18,424 nt of DNA from an uncultured Lachnospiraceae bacterium (GTDB lineage: Bacteria > Bacillota > Clostridia > Lachnospirales > Lachnospiraceae), in contig USDK01000051.1 in NCBI GenBank assembly GCA_900553355.1, positions 1 to 18,424 of the forward strand, read 5' to 3'. Both the position numbers and the translations under genes were made by a program. Positions 1 through 7,505 of this stretch are shown in pieces. Under the pieces are notes generated by a model. That model saw only the letters and a program-made list of their open reading frames with translations, had not been told where the DNA came from and did not search any database. Within the stretch, counting starts at the first letter, position 1; each line of letters starts with the position of its first letter.

Positions 1-60
1 TTATTATTTCACTTGTCTACTTAGAAGGGAGCATATCAAAAAAGTGTACGTCCCCCTCCG
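1..60. other. Left-edge non-coding sequence, possible insertion-sequence end
   Basis: No gene is visible here. Read on the minus strand it contains GGGGGACGTACAC and, further on, GCTCCCTTCTAAGTAGACA. From memory these resemble the end sequences of IS3-type elements in Clostridia, but I cannot verify this and no transposase is in the window. It could equally be ordinary intergenic DNA upstream of the pst promoter. Confidence 0.2.
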
Positions 61-64
61 TGAT

Positions 65-119
65 TTTACATAGATTTAACATTCGCGCCGTTTCAGATTT
101 TACATTTCACCAGTATAGT
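65..119 (+). promoter_or_regulatory. Candidate Pho-box promoter of the pst operon
   Basis: Two direct hexamers, TTTACA at 65-70 and TTAACA at 76-81, are spaced 11 bp apart, as in the TT(A/T/C)A(C/T)A repeats bound by Firmicute PhoP. A third TTTACA lies at 99-104. A -10-like TATAGT is at 114-119, and a weak -35-like TTTCAG at 91-96 sits exactly 17 bp upstream of it. A poor -35 with activator repeats upstream is typical of Pho-regulated promoters. The operon encodes its own PhoP/PhoR pair, so autoregulation is inferred. The site is by eye only. Confidence 0.5.
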
Positions 120-171
120 ATCCCTTGTGAAGAAGCTAAATAATAATTTGAAACAAAGGAGACTATGAATT

Positions 172-1089
172 ATGAAATTGAAAAAGTTTATTGCAATTAT
201 GGCAACAGTTGGAATGGTTGCAGGGCTTGCAGTAGGATGTGGCGGATCTTCTGATGGAGATACATCATCCGAGGGAGGAGACGCAGCAAGCAGCGACTGG
301 GATCCTTCTATGGACATCACCATCGTATCCAGAGAGGATGGATCTGGTACAAGAGGAGCTTTCGTAGAGCTGTTTGGAATTGAAGAGGAGAAAGACGGCG
401 AGAAAGTTGATATGACCACAGAAGAGGCACAGATCACAAACAGCACCTCTGTTATGATGACAACAGTAGCTGGTGATGACTATGCCATCGGTTATGTTTC
501 TCTTGGAACTCTGGACGACAGTGTAAAAGCTCTGAAGATCGACGGAGCAGAGGCTACAGCAGAGAACATCGAGAATGGTTCCTACAAAGTATCCCGTCCG
601 TTCAATATCGCAACAAAGTCTGACCTTGACAACCCGGTAGCAGACGACTTCATCGCTTTCATCATGAGCCAGGAAGGCCAGGATGTAGTATCTGAAGAAG
701 GTTATATCCCGCTCAGCGACGTACAGGCTTACGCCGGAGAAGCTCCGGAAGGAAAAGCAGTTGTCGGCGGATCCTCTTCCGTATCTCCTCTGATGGAGAA
801 ACTGATCGAGGCTTATGCAGAGGTTAACCCGAATGCAGAGATTGAACTTCAGACAACAGACTCCACCACAGGTATGGAATCTGCGATCAGCGGATCTTAC
901 GACATCGGTATGGCTTCCAGAGAAGTCAGCGAGGATGAGATCGCAGGAGGACTGGAGCCTCAGACAATCGCAACAGATGGTATTGCAGTAATCGTAAACA
1001 ACAACAACCCGACAGATGAACTGACAAGTGATCAGGTAAAATCTATCTATACGGGCGAAGCTCTTACATGGGATGAGGTAGTAGAGTAA
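172..1089 (+). CDS. pstS: Phosphate ABC transporter substrate-binding lipoprotein PstS, circularly permuted
   Basis: This is the extracellular lipoprotein that captures phosphate for the PstCAB importer. It has a signal peptide with lipobox LAVGC (lipidated Cys23) and a Ser/Gly/Asp-rich linker to about residue 45. All the usual PstS blocks are present but in swapped order. The block normally C-terminal comes first: SREDGSGTRGAF at 53-64, AIGYVSLG at 105-112, FIMSQEGQ at 163-170. The block normally N-terminal comes second: VVGGSSSVSPLMEKL at 197-211, DIGMASRE at 244-251, ATDGIAVIVN at 267-276, ending TWDEVVE. In ordinary PstS the WxEV segment leads straight into the SREDGSGTR loop; here these are the two chain ends. 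The length (305 aa) is normal and the frame is intact, so it is probably functional. The start is set by AAAGGAG at 155-161. pstC follows after 1 bp. Confidence 0.93.
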   Translation: MKLKKFIAIMATVGMVAGLAVGCGGSSDGDTSSEGGDAASSDWDPSMDITIVSREDGSGTRGAFVELFGIEEEKDGEKVDMTTEEAQITNSTSVMMTTVAGDDYAIGYVSLGTLDDSVKALKIDGAEATAENIENGSYKVSRPFNIATKSDLDNPVADDFIAFIMSQEGQDVVSEEGYIPLSDVQAYAGEAPEGKAVVGGSSSVSPLMEKLIEAYAEVNPNAEIELQTTDSTTGMESAISGSYDIGMASREVSEDEIAGGLEPQTIATDGIAVIVNNNNPTDELTSDQVKSIYTGEALTWDEVVE

Positions 1090-1090
1090 T

Positions 1091-1966
1091 ATGAAATCAA
1101 ATGCATGGACTGAAAAATTCATGCGGGGAGTGTTCTTCATTGCCGCCTGCGCTTCGGTGCTGGCGGTAGCTCTCATTTGTGTGTTCTTGTTCGCAAATGG
1201 CGTCCCCGCAATGTCAGAAATCGGATTCTTAGACTTCCTGACCGGAACGATGTGGAAACCGAACAACGATATCTACGGCATTCTTCCGATGATCGTAGGA
1301 AGCCTGTACGTAACAGCCGGCGCCATCATCATCGGTGTGCCGATCGGTATCCTGACAGCAGTATTTATGGCATTTTATTGCCCAAAGCAGATTTATAAAC
1401 CATTAAAAACCGCGACAGAACTTCTGGCGGGTATCCCGTCGGTTGTCTATGGTTTCTTCGGCCTGGTAGTAGTTGTTCCGCTGATCCGCCAGCTGGGCAG
1501 AAGCTTAGGGTTCGGCGGAAACGGAAGCAGTATGCTGACGGCATCTCTGATCCTCGGCATGATGATCCTGCCTACTATCATCGGACTGACAGAGTCTTCC
1601 CTGCGCGCAGTGCCGCCTCAGTATTATGAAGGCGCAGTCGCTCTGGGAGCAACCCATGAACGCACCATTTTCCGCGTCGTCCTTCCGGCAGCAAAATCCG
1701 GAACCATCGCAGCCGTCGTTCTGGGAGTGGGACGCGCCATCGGTGAGACCATGGCCGTGATCATGGTAGCCGGAAACCAGGCAAGAATGCCCCAGGGCAT
1801 TTTCCGTGGTGTCCGTACACTGACCGCAAATATCGTAATTGAGATGGGATATGCGACAGACCTTCACAGAGAAGCACTGATCGCTACCGGCGTGGTACTG
1901 TTCGTGTTCATCCTGATCATCAATTTCTGCGTAGCATTATTGAACAGGAGGGACAGCCGTGAGTAG
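1091..1966 (+). CDS. pstC: Phosphate ABC transporter permease PstC
   Basis: One of the two membrane subunits forming the phosphate channel across the cytoplasmic membrane. The 291-aa protein has about six hydrophobic segments. It carries the binding-protein-dependent permease motif in its second half (EGAVALGATHERTIFRVVLP, then GRAIGETMAVIMVAG), which contacts the PstB ATPase. PstC-typical features include GIPSVVYGFFGL and an N-terminal helix of about residues 15-35. It starts 1 bp after the pstS stop, which suggests translational coupling; a weak GAGG lies at about 1075-1078. Its last codons overlap pstA by 8 bp and carry the AGGAGG (1946-1951) that serves pstA. Confidence 0.95.
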   Translation: MKSNAWTEKFMRGVFFIAACASVLAVALICVFLFANGVPAMSEIGFLDFLTGTMWKPNNDIYGILPMIVGSLYVTAGAIIIGVPIGILTAVFMAFYCPKQIYKPLKTATELLAGIPSVVYGFFGLVVVVPLIRQLGRSLGFGGNGSSMLTASLILGMMILPTIIGLTESSLRAVPPQYYEGAVALGATHERTIFRVVLPAAKSGTIAAVVLGVGRAIGETMAVIMVAGNQARMPQGIFRGVRTLTANIVIEMGYATDLHREALIATGVVLFVFILIINFCVALLNRRDSRE

Positions 1967-2852
1967 TAAAAGCCAGAGCACACATGCCAAGGGCGTCAAC
2001 GAAGTGACCCTTGGACAGAAGCTGAAAAGTTATACAAGAACACCGGGATCCCTCATTGTAATGATCCTGGTCATGTTAGCCGCTATCATTACCTTTGCAG
2101 TACTGATCTTTCTGATCGCCTATATCCTGATCCGCGGTGTACCGTATCTGCAGCCGTCGCTGTTCTCTCTGGACTATTCCTCAGAGAATGCATCGCTGAT
2201 GCCGGCGCTGATCAATACCGTTATTATGACGGCATTATCACTGCTTATCGCAGTCCCGTTCGGGATTTTTTCCGCCATCTTCCTGGTAGAATATGCGAAA
2301 CGCGGCAATAAATTCGTAGAAGTTATTCGTCTTACAACGGAGACACTGCAGGGAATTCCGTCCATCGTCTATGGCCTGTTCGGAATGCTGTTCTTCGTTA
2401 CCGCCCTCGGGTGGGGATTTTCCATCCTGGCAGGTGCATTTACCCTGTCCATCATGGTACTGCCGCTGATCATGCGGAGTACTGAAGAAGCGCTGAAAGC
2501 CGTGCCGGACTCCTACCGTGAGGGAAGCTTTGGACTGGGAGCAGGGAAACTGCGTACGGTATTCCGCATCGTACTGCCTTCCGCCATTCCTGGTATCCTG
2601 GCAGGCGTCATCCTGGCCATCGGACGTATCGTCGGCGAGACGGCAGCTTTGATCTATACCGCAGGAACTGTTGCTGACATTCCGAGCAGCGTCATGAGTT
2701 CCGGACGTACCCTGGCGGTACATATGTACAATCTGGCAAGCGAAGGCCTGTACATGGACCAGGCATATGCAACTGCAGTCATCCTGCTGGTACTGGTGGT
2801 TGGAATCAATACCCTGTCCAGCGTGGTAGCAAAGAGATTAACGAAAGCTTAG
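1959..2852 (+). CDS. pstA: Phosphate ABC transporter permease PstA
   Basis: Second membrane subunit of the phosphate importer, partner of PstC. The 297-aa protein has a hydrophilic N-terminus of about 30 residues, then six predicted membrane helices. Its permease loop includes REGSFGLGAGKLRTVFRIVLP followed by GRIVGETAALIYTAG. GIPSIVYGLFGM matches the equivalent PstC segment, as expected for paralogous permeases. The start is GTG at 1959, chosen because AGGAGG at 1946-1951, inside the end of pstC, is correctly spaced. It overlaps pstC by 8 bp, and pstB follows after 12 bp. Confidence 0.94.
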   Translation: MSSKSQSTHAKGVNEVTLGQKLKSYTRTPGSLIVMILVMLAAIITFAVLIFLIAYILIRGVPYLQPSLFSLDYSSENASLMPALINTVIMTALSLLIAVPFGIFSAIFLVEYAKRGNKFVEVIRLTTETLQGIPSIVYGLFGMLFFVTALGWGFSILAGAFTLSIMVLPLIMRSTEEALKAVPDSYREGSFGLGAGKLRTVFRIVLPSAIPGILAGVILAIGRIVGETAALIYTAGTVADIPSSVMSSGRTLAVHMYNLASEGLYMDQAYATAVILLVLVVGINTLSSVVAKRLTKA

Positions 2853-2864
2853 AGAGGGATCACA

Positions 2865-3614
2865 ATGTCAAAAATAAGTATCAAAAATCTGGATCTTTAC
2901 TACAGTGATTTTAAAGCACTGAAAGATGTAAATCTGGAGATTGAAGAACATAAGATCACAGCATTTATCGGCCCTTCCGGATGCGGAAAGTCCACGCTGT
3001 TAAAGTCCATCAACCGAATGAACGACCTGGTAGAAGGCTGCCGGATCGAGGGGGAAATCTTACTGGATGGCAAAAATATTTTCAAGGAAATCGATGTAAA
3101 TGTGCTGAGAAAGAGAGTCGGAATGGTATTTCAGAAGCCAAATCCGTTCCCGATGAGCATTTATGATAATATCGCTTACGGACCAAGGACCCACGGCATC
3201 CACTCCAAGGCGAAGCTGGATGATATCGTAGAGAAATCTCTGCGTGACGCGGCAATCTGGGATGAATGTAAAGACCGCCTGAAAAAGAGCGCGCTTGGTA
3301 TGTCCGGCGGACAGCAGCAGAGACTGTGTATCGCCAGAGCCCTGGCCGTACAGCCGGAAGTCCTTCTGATGGATGAGCCGACATCAGCTCTGGACCCGAT
3401 CTCCACATCCAAGATCGAAGACCTTGCGATGGAACTGAAAAAAGATTATACTATTGTCATGGTCACACACAACATGCAGCAGGCGGTGCGTGTTTCAGAC
3501 AATACCGCTTTCTTCCTGCTGGGAGAAGTCGTAGAGTACAATGATACAGAAAAACTTTTCTCAATACCGTCAGATAAGAGAACAGAAGACTATATCACAG
3601 GGAGGTTCGGTTAA
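2865..3614 (+). CDS. pstB: Phosphate ABC transporter ATP-binding protein PstB
   Basis: Cytoplasmic ATPase that powers PstCA. The 249-aa protein has Walker A GPSGCGKST at residues 36-44, a Q-loop near GMVFQKPNPFP, ABC signature MSGGQQQR, Walker B LLMDEPTSALDP, and the H-loop His in VMVTHNMQQA. NPFPMSIYDNIAYGPR is very characteristic of PstB. The length is normal for the family. AGAGGG just upstream of the ATG acts as the ribosome binding site. The stop is 3 bp before phoU. Confidence 0.96.
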   Translation: MSKISIKNLDLYYSDFKALKDVNLEIEEHKITAFIGPSGCGKSTLLKSINRMNDLVEGCRIEGEILLDGKNIFKEIDVNVLRKRVGMVFQKPNPFPMSIYDNIAYGPRTHGIHSKAKLDDIVEKSLRDAAIWDECKDRLKKSALGMSGGQQQRLCIARALAVQPEVLLMDEPTSALDPISTSKIEDLAMELKKDYTIVMVTHNMQQAVRVSDNTAFFLLGEVVEYNDTEKLFSIPSDKRTEDYITGRFG

Positions 3615-3617
3615 ATT

Positions 3618-4271
3618 ATGCGTAATAAATTTGATATGCAGCTGGGCATGCTGAATGAACAATTGATCCATATGGGAGAACTGTGTGAACTGGCCATCAA
3701 CCGTGCGACAAAGGCACTGCAGAACGGAAGCATCGAGGAGGCAAAAAACGTCATCGATGCGGATCAGGAGATCGATCAGATGGAAAAGGATATTGAGCGT
3801 CTGTGTCTGAAGCTTCTTCTGCAGCAGCAGCCGGTAGCAAGAGATTTAAGGCAGATTTCCGCAGCGCTTAAGATGATCACAGACATGGAGCGTATCGGAG
3901 ATCAGGCAAGTGATATCGCAGAGATTATCATTTCCGAAAAGAAATCTCAGGTAACAGACCTTAAGAAGATCGGAAGCATGTCAGAGGCAGCGGCAAAGAT
4001 GGTCCGCGACAGTGTTACTTCCTATGTAAATAAGGATCTGGAACTCTGCAGACACGTGATGGAGGCAGACGATGCAGTAGACATCATGTTTGAGGAGACC
4101 AAAAAAGAACTGATCGAGACGATCGCAGACAACAAGGGCGATCAGGGCAAAGAAGCCATCGATCTGATCATGGTTGCCAAATACCTGGAGCGTATCGGAG
4201 ACCATGCTACCAATATTGCAGAGTGGGTAGAGTTTTCGATCACAGGTATCCATAAAGACAGCCAGGTATAG
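3618..4271 (+). CDS. phoU: Phosphate transport regulator PhoU
   Basis: Cytoplasmic negative regulator that links Pst transport activity to the PhoR/PhoP pair. The 217-aa protein is all-helical with the two three-helix repeats of PhoU. Each repeat contains the metal-binding signature: DMERIGDQASDIAE in the first, YLERIGDHATNIAEW in the second. Length and repeat spacing are normal. It sits between pstB and the two-component genes, with 3 bp and 19 bp gaps, so one transcript probably covers transporter, PhoU and the sensor system. Confidence 0.94.
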   Translation: MRNKFDMQLGMLNEQLIHMGELCELAINRATKALQNGSIEEAKNVIDADQEIDQMEKDIERLCLKLLLQQQPVARDLRQISAALKMITDMERIGDQASDIAEIIISEKKSQVTDLKKIGSMSEAAAKMVRDSVTSYVNKDLELCRHVMEADDAVDIMFEETKKELIETIADNKGDQGKEAIDLIMVAKYLERIGDHATNIAEWVEFSITGIHKDSQV

Positions 4272-4290
4272 AACAATAAGGAGATACAGC

Positions 4291-4965
4291 ATGATATTTT
4301 GTGTAGAAGATGACAGTAACATCCGGGAACTCGTCGTATACACGCTTGAAACCACGGGCTTTAAGGCGCGTGGTTTTGAGGATGGAAGAGAGTTTTTAGA
4401 AGCGCTTGCCCTGGAGACCCCAGAGCTGGTGCTGATGGACATTATGCTTCCGGGTGATGACGGGCTGGAACTGTTGAAAAAGTTAAAAGCATCCCCAAAA
4501 ACGAGGGATATCCCGGTGATCATGGTCACGGCCAAGGGCGCAGAGTATGACAAGGTCAAAGGACTGGATCTGGGCGCAGACGATTACGTGACCAAGCCTT
4601 TTGGTATGATGGAGCTGGTGTCCCGGATCAAGGCAGTGCTCAGAAGAAGTAGAAAGGATGCGCAGGAGCCCCAGGATATCATTGCGGTCGGAGAGATTGA
4701 GATCAACACGAAGAAGCATGAGGTGACGGCAGCAGGGGAAGTGGTGAATCTCACACTGAAGGAATATGAGCTTTTGAAGCGGCTGATGAAAAATCCCAAT
4801 ATCGTCATGACCAGAGACTGTCTCCTGGAAGACATCTGGGGATACGATTTCGACGGAGAGACCAGGACCGTAGACGTCCATGTCCGTACCCTGCGGCAGA
4901 AGCTGGGTCACTGTGGGGAGAAGATTGAGACAGTCCGGGGCGTCGGATACCGGATGAGTGAATAG
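4291..4965 (+). CDS. phoP: OmpR-family response regulator PhoP (PhoB-like)
   Basis: DNA-binding response regulator for phosphate starvation. The receiver domain (1-115) has the acidic pair D7-D8, phospho-acceptor D50 in LVLMDIMLPG, T80 and K102 in YVTKPF. The winged-helix output domain (about 128-224) contains LTLKEYELLKRLMKNP and a C-terminal wing TVDVHVRTLRQKLG followed by ETVRGVGYRM. The assignment to PhoP rather than another OmpR paralog rests on position, directly after pst-phoU and before a PhoR-like kinase. Start ATG 4291 has AAGGAGA upstream. The candidate Pho box at 65-81 is its likely target. Confidence 0.9.
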   Translation: MIFCVEDDSNIRELVVYTLETTGFKARGFEDGREFLEALALETPELVLMDIMLPGDDGLELLKKLKASPKTRDIPVIMVTAKGAEYDKVKGLDLGADDYVTKPFGMMELVSRIKAVLRRSRKDAQEPQDIIAVGEIEINTKKHEVTAAGEVVNLTLKEYELLKRLMKNPNIVMTRDCLLEDIWGYDFDGETRTVDVHVRTLRQKLGHCGEKIETVRGVGYRMSE

Positions 4966-4976
4966 GAGCACTGCGG

Positions 4977-6296
4977 ATGAAGCTGAAAACAACGATTCAG
5001 AAAAATATGATCGTCATCATCGCAGTGACGCTGGCAGTGGCATATGCGATGACGACATTTCTGGTCTACCACCAGACGGTAGACATTATGGAGGAGGAAG
5101 TCCGCCAGGAGACCAGCTATATCCGGGCGGCCATCGAGACCTCGGGCATGGAATATCTGGAGGAGCTGGATGCAGTACAGGAGAATACCAGGATCACATG
5201 GATCACGGATGAAGGGAAAGTCCTCTATGATTCTGACCACAAGGATGAGGATGGCCTTGAAAACCATGCAGACCGCCCGGAAGTCCGGGAAGCATTAAAG
5301 AGTGGCGAGGGAAGCAACATCCGTCTGTCAGATACCATGGATGAGGAAATGTATTATTATGCCGTTCAGTTGTCTGACGGCACGGTCTTAAGAGTATCCA
5401 AGACCATGGACACGGCCCTTCGGACGGCGGTGAAAGTACTGCCCGGCATGGGCGTGATCGCCGTGCTGATGCTGCTGCTTGCGGCGGCCCTTTCCAGACG
5501 ACAGGTAACCAGAATGATCCGGCCCATCAATGAGCTGGATCTCAATGTCCCTTTAGAAAATGAGATGTATGAGGAATTAACACCATTGCTGAAGCGTATT
5601 GATGAACAGAACAAACAAAAAGATGCCATCGCAGATATGCGGAAGGAGTTTTCGGCGAATGTATCTCATGAACTGAAGACTCCTCTGACCTCCATATCCG
5701 GCTATGCGGAGATCATGAAGAATGGACTGGTAAAACCGGAAGATATGAAAGTATTTTCCGAGCGTATCTATAATGAAGCCAGTCGTCTGATCACCCTGGT
5801 AGAAGATATCATCAAGCTTTCCAAGCTGGATGAAGGTGCGATTGAAGTGGAAAAAGAAGAGGTGGATCTCTATGAGCTGACCCGGGAGATTGTCAGCCGC
5901 CTGGCCCCCCAGGCAGAAAAAAGGAGCGTACATGTGGAGGTGACCGGAGAGAACGTGATCTACTACGGAGTGCGCCAGATCCTGGATGAGATGATCTACA
6001 ATATCTGTGAAAATGCGATCAAGTATAACAAAAAAGGTGGATCCGTCAGCGTATGGGTGGGAGCCACGCTGAAAGGCAAAAAAGTCATTGTGACGGACAC
6101 CGGAATCGGCATCCCGGAAGACCAGCAGGAGCGGATTTTTGAACGGTTCTACCGGGTGGACAAGAGCCATTCCAAGGAGACCGGCGGTACCGGCCTTGGA
6201 CTGTCCATCGTCAAACACGGCGCCATCATGCACGACGCCCAGATCCATGTAGAGAGCGAGATGGGCAAAGGGACAAAGATGGAACTGACATTCTAG
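4977..6296 (+). CDS. phoR: Phosphate sensor histidine kinase PhoR
   Basis: Membrane histidine kinase, partner of the preceding regulator. The 439-aa protein has TM1 at about 10-30, an extracytoplasmic domain of about 125 residues rich in acidic residues, TM2 at about 156-173, then a HAMP-like linker. The HisKA H-box has the phospho-accepting H231 in FSANVSHELKTPLTS. The ATPase domain has an N-box around N346 (NICENAIKYN), G1 DTGIGIP at 374-380, F-box FERFYRVD, and G2 GTGLGLSIV at 404-412. All catalytic motifs are intact. GGAG overlapping the phoP stop is the ribosome binding site. It is the last gene of the operon; a strong terminator follows. Confidence 0.92.
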   Translation: MKLKTTIQKNMIVIIAVTLAVAYAMTTFLVYHQTVDIMEEEVRQETSYIRAAIETSGMEYLEELDAVQENTRITWITDEGKVLYDSDHKDEDGLENHADRPEVREALKSGEGSNIRLSDTMDEEMYYYAVQLSDGTVLRVSKTMDTALRTAVKVLPGMGVIAVLMLLLAAALSRRQVTRMIRPINELDLNVPLENEMYEELTPLLKRIDEQNKQKDAIADMRKEFSANVSHELKTPLTSISGYAEIMKNGLVKPEDMKVFSERIYNEASRLITLVEDIIKLSKLDEGAIEVEKEEVDLYELTREIVSRLAPQAEKRSVHVEVTGENVIYYGVRQILDEMIYNICENAIKYNKKGGSVSVWVGATLKGKKVIVTDTGIGIPEDQQERIFERFYRVDKSHSKETGGTGLGLSIVKHGAIMHDAQIHVESEMGKGTKMELTF

Positions 6297-6320
6297 ATTA
6301 TAATTTTATAGAGAAAGCAG

Positions 6321-6360
6321 AAGTGTCTTTTGATAAAAACTATCAGAAGGCACTTTTTTT
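6321..6360 (+). terminator. Intrinsic terminator after phoR
   Basis: AAGTGTCTTTTGATA (6321-6335) pairs with TATCAGAAGGCACTT (6341-6355) over 15 bp with two G-U pairs and an AAAAC loop, followed directly by a T run to 6360. It closes the pst-pho operon and separates it from the recombinase gene. Confidence 0.9.
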
Positions 6361-6409
6361 GTGTGTTATATTTTATAGACCAGGGCCTGTCATGAAAAGT
6401 AACGGAACG

Positions 6410-6418
6410 TGGCATAAT
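6410..6418 (+). promoter_or_regulatory. Possible extended -10 promoter of the recombinase gene
   Basis: TGG followed by CATAAT (6413-6418) matches an extended -10 (TGn-TATAAT with one change). No good -35 is seen at the right distance. It lies between the phoR terminator and the recombinase ribosome binding site, where a promoter is needed. Confidence 0.3.
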
Positions 6419-6441
6419 AACGAAAAGGGAGGACACACAAT

Positions 6442-7296
6442 ATGAAGAATACGACATTTTATCTTAAGGGGAACGACATCGAGAACTTCCGGTACTATCT
6501 TCAGGAAAGAGAGAGCTCGAAAGCAACGATCGAGAAATATATCAGAGATGTAAAAAGATTTACAGAGTACGCAGGAAAACATACCAGGATCGATAAAGAA
6601 AAACTGCTGGAGTACAAGCAGTGGCTGGTGGAAAACTATGCTATCAGCAGCGCCAATTCCATGCTCGTGGCGTTGAATCAATTCTTGATTTTTCTGGGGA
6701 AAGGTTCTCTGCGGCTTAAGAGGATCCGTACCCAGAGAAACGATCTGCTGGGAGTGGACAAGGCGCTTGAGAAGCAGGAATTTCAGAAGCTGGTGAAGAC
6801 TGCAAGGGGTCAGGGAAAAGAGCAGATCGCCATGATCATGGAGGCTATGTGCGCCACCGGTATCCGGGTGAGCGAGCTGAAATTTTTCCGGGTGGAAAAT
6901 CTGAAGACAGGATTGATACGGGTCTGGAATAAAGGAAAATACCGTATTGTCATCCTGCCGGAGAAACTCAGGAAAAAGCTGCTGGCCTATGTCAGCAAAC
7001 ACCGGATTCATTCCGGCCTGATTTTCTGTACCAGGACAGGACGGGAAAAAGACCGGTCCAATATCTGGAGAGAGATGAAACAGGTAGCAAAAATGGCCGG
7101 AGTAAAGCTTGAAAAAGTTTTCCCCCACAATCTGCGGCATCTTTTTGCGCGCACCTTTTACCGGATGACAAAGGATCTGATCAATCTGGCGGATATACTG
7201 GGACACAGCAGTGTCGAAGTGACACGGATCTATACCTCCGACAGCATCGATGAATGGCGGAGGAGTCTGGACAGGATGAAACTCCTGGAAGAATAG
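6442..7296 (+). CDS. Tyrosine recombinase (phage integrase family), probable promoter invertase
   Basis: Site-specific DNA recombinase of 284 aa, a size usual for XerC/D-like and phase-variation invertases. The N-terminal SAM-like core-binding domain spans about 11-95, and the catalytic domain about 108-275. All catalytic residues are visible: R142 in ATGIRVSEL, K164 or K166 in NKGKYR, H229 and R232 in HNLRHLFA, H255 in LGHSS, nucleophile Y264 in RIYTSD. AGGGAGG precedes ATG 6442. One base after its stop codon region begins an inverted repeat whose partner is at 7506-7527, bracketing a promoter. This position strongly suggests that it flips that segment. No phage, conjugation or excisionase genes are nearby, which argues against a prophage integrase. 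The substrate is inferred. Confidence 0.9.
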   Translation: MKNTTFYLKGNDIENFRYYLQERESSKATIEKYIRDVKRFTEYAGKHTRIDKEKLLEYKQWLVENYAISSANSMLVALNQFLIFLGKGSLRLKRIRTQRNDLLGVDKALEKQEFQKLVKTARGQGKEQIAMIMEAMCATGIRVSELKFFRVENLKTGLIRVWNKGKYRIVILPEKLRKKLLAYVSKHRIHSGLIFCTRTGREKDRSNIWREMKQVAKMAGVKLEKVFPHNLRHLFARTFYRMTKDLINLADILGHSSVEVTRIYTSDSIDEWRRSLDRMKLLEE

Positions 7297-7318
7297 CAAC
7301 ATAATATTAATTATGTGG
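7297..7318 (+). repeat. Left inverted repeat (IRL) of the putative invertible segment
   Basis: A 22-bp AT-rich repeat beginning immediately after the recombinase stop codon (TAG 7294-7296): CAACATAATATTAATT then ATGTGG. Its reverse complement matches 7506-7527 at 20 of 22 positions. In direct orientation only 16 of 22 match, so the pair is properly inverted. Each copy is itself partly palindromic, as expected of a tyrosine recombinase core site. Confidence 0.8.
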
Positions 7319-7319
7319 T

Positions 7320-7348
7320 GAAACTTCTTATAGTATAAGGAAGCTTTC
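7320..7348 (-). promoter_or_regulatory. Hairpin in the leader of the invertible promoter
   Basis: On the minus strand GAAAGCTTCCTTA and TAAGAAGTTTC pair with two bulges around a short loop. It lies just downstream of the predicted transcription start, between promoter and left repeat. It would move with the promoter and become part of the capsule mRNA leader after inversion. There is no T run, so it is not an intrinsic terminator; it may be a stabilising or regulatory 5' hairpin. Confidence 0.4.
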
Positions 7349-7363
7349 AGTTACCTTCTCTAT

Positions 7364-7390
7364 GTTATACCACTTAAAATCACTTGTCAA
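7364..7390 (-). promoter_or_regulatory. Sigma-A-type promoter inside the invertible segment, pointing left
   Basis: On the minus strand a consensus -35 TTGACA (7390-7385) is followed after 15 bp by TATAAC (7369-7364). The -10 is preceded by TGG, giving an extended -10. With a 17-bp spacer, TAACAT (7367-7362) is an alternative. In the present orientation it would transcribe the antisense strand of the recombinase gene and not the capsule operon. Confidence 0.65.
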
Positions 7391-7505
7391 CAGATAGAAA
7401 TTAACTTTACCTGCATTTTAAAAAGAAACTTCTGGCAACTTTGGGGAAATGTGGAGCGAAATTTTGATTTTTATGTAGAAATGCAGTTGTATCTACCCAA
7501 CATTA

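Noticed and set aside
265..1266. Long minus-strand open frame across pstS
   Set aside because: It is antisense to a clear PstS, Cys-rich and low-complexity in a shadow-like way, with no ribosome binding site or recognisable domain.
6442..7296. Recombinase as integrase of a prophage or genomic island
   Set aside because: No excisionase, phage or conjugation genes, no tRNA and no att direct repeats seen nearby; the adjacent inverted repeats fit an invertase better.
6373..7302. 309-codon minus-strand open frame opposite the recombinase
   Set aside because: The plus strand encodes a complete tyrosine recombinase with all catalytic residues; the antisense product shows no family features. The leftward promoter may still make antisense RNA.
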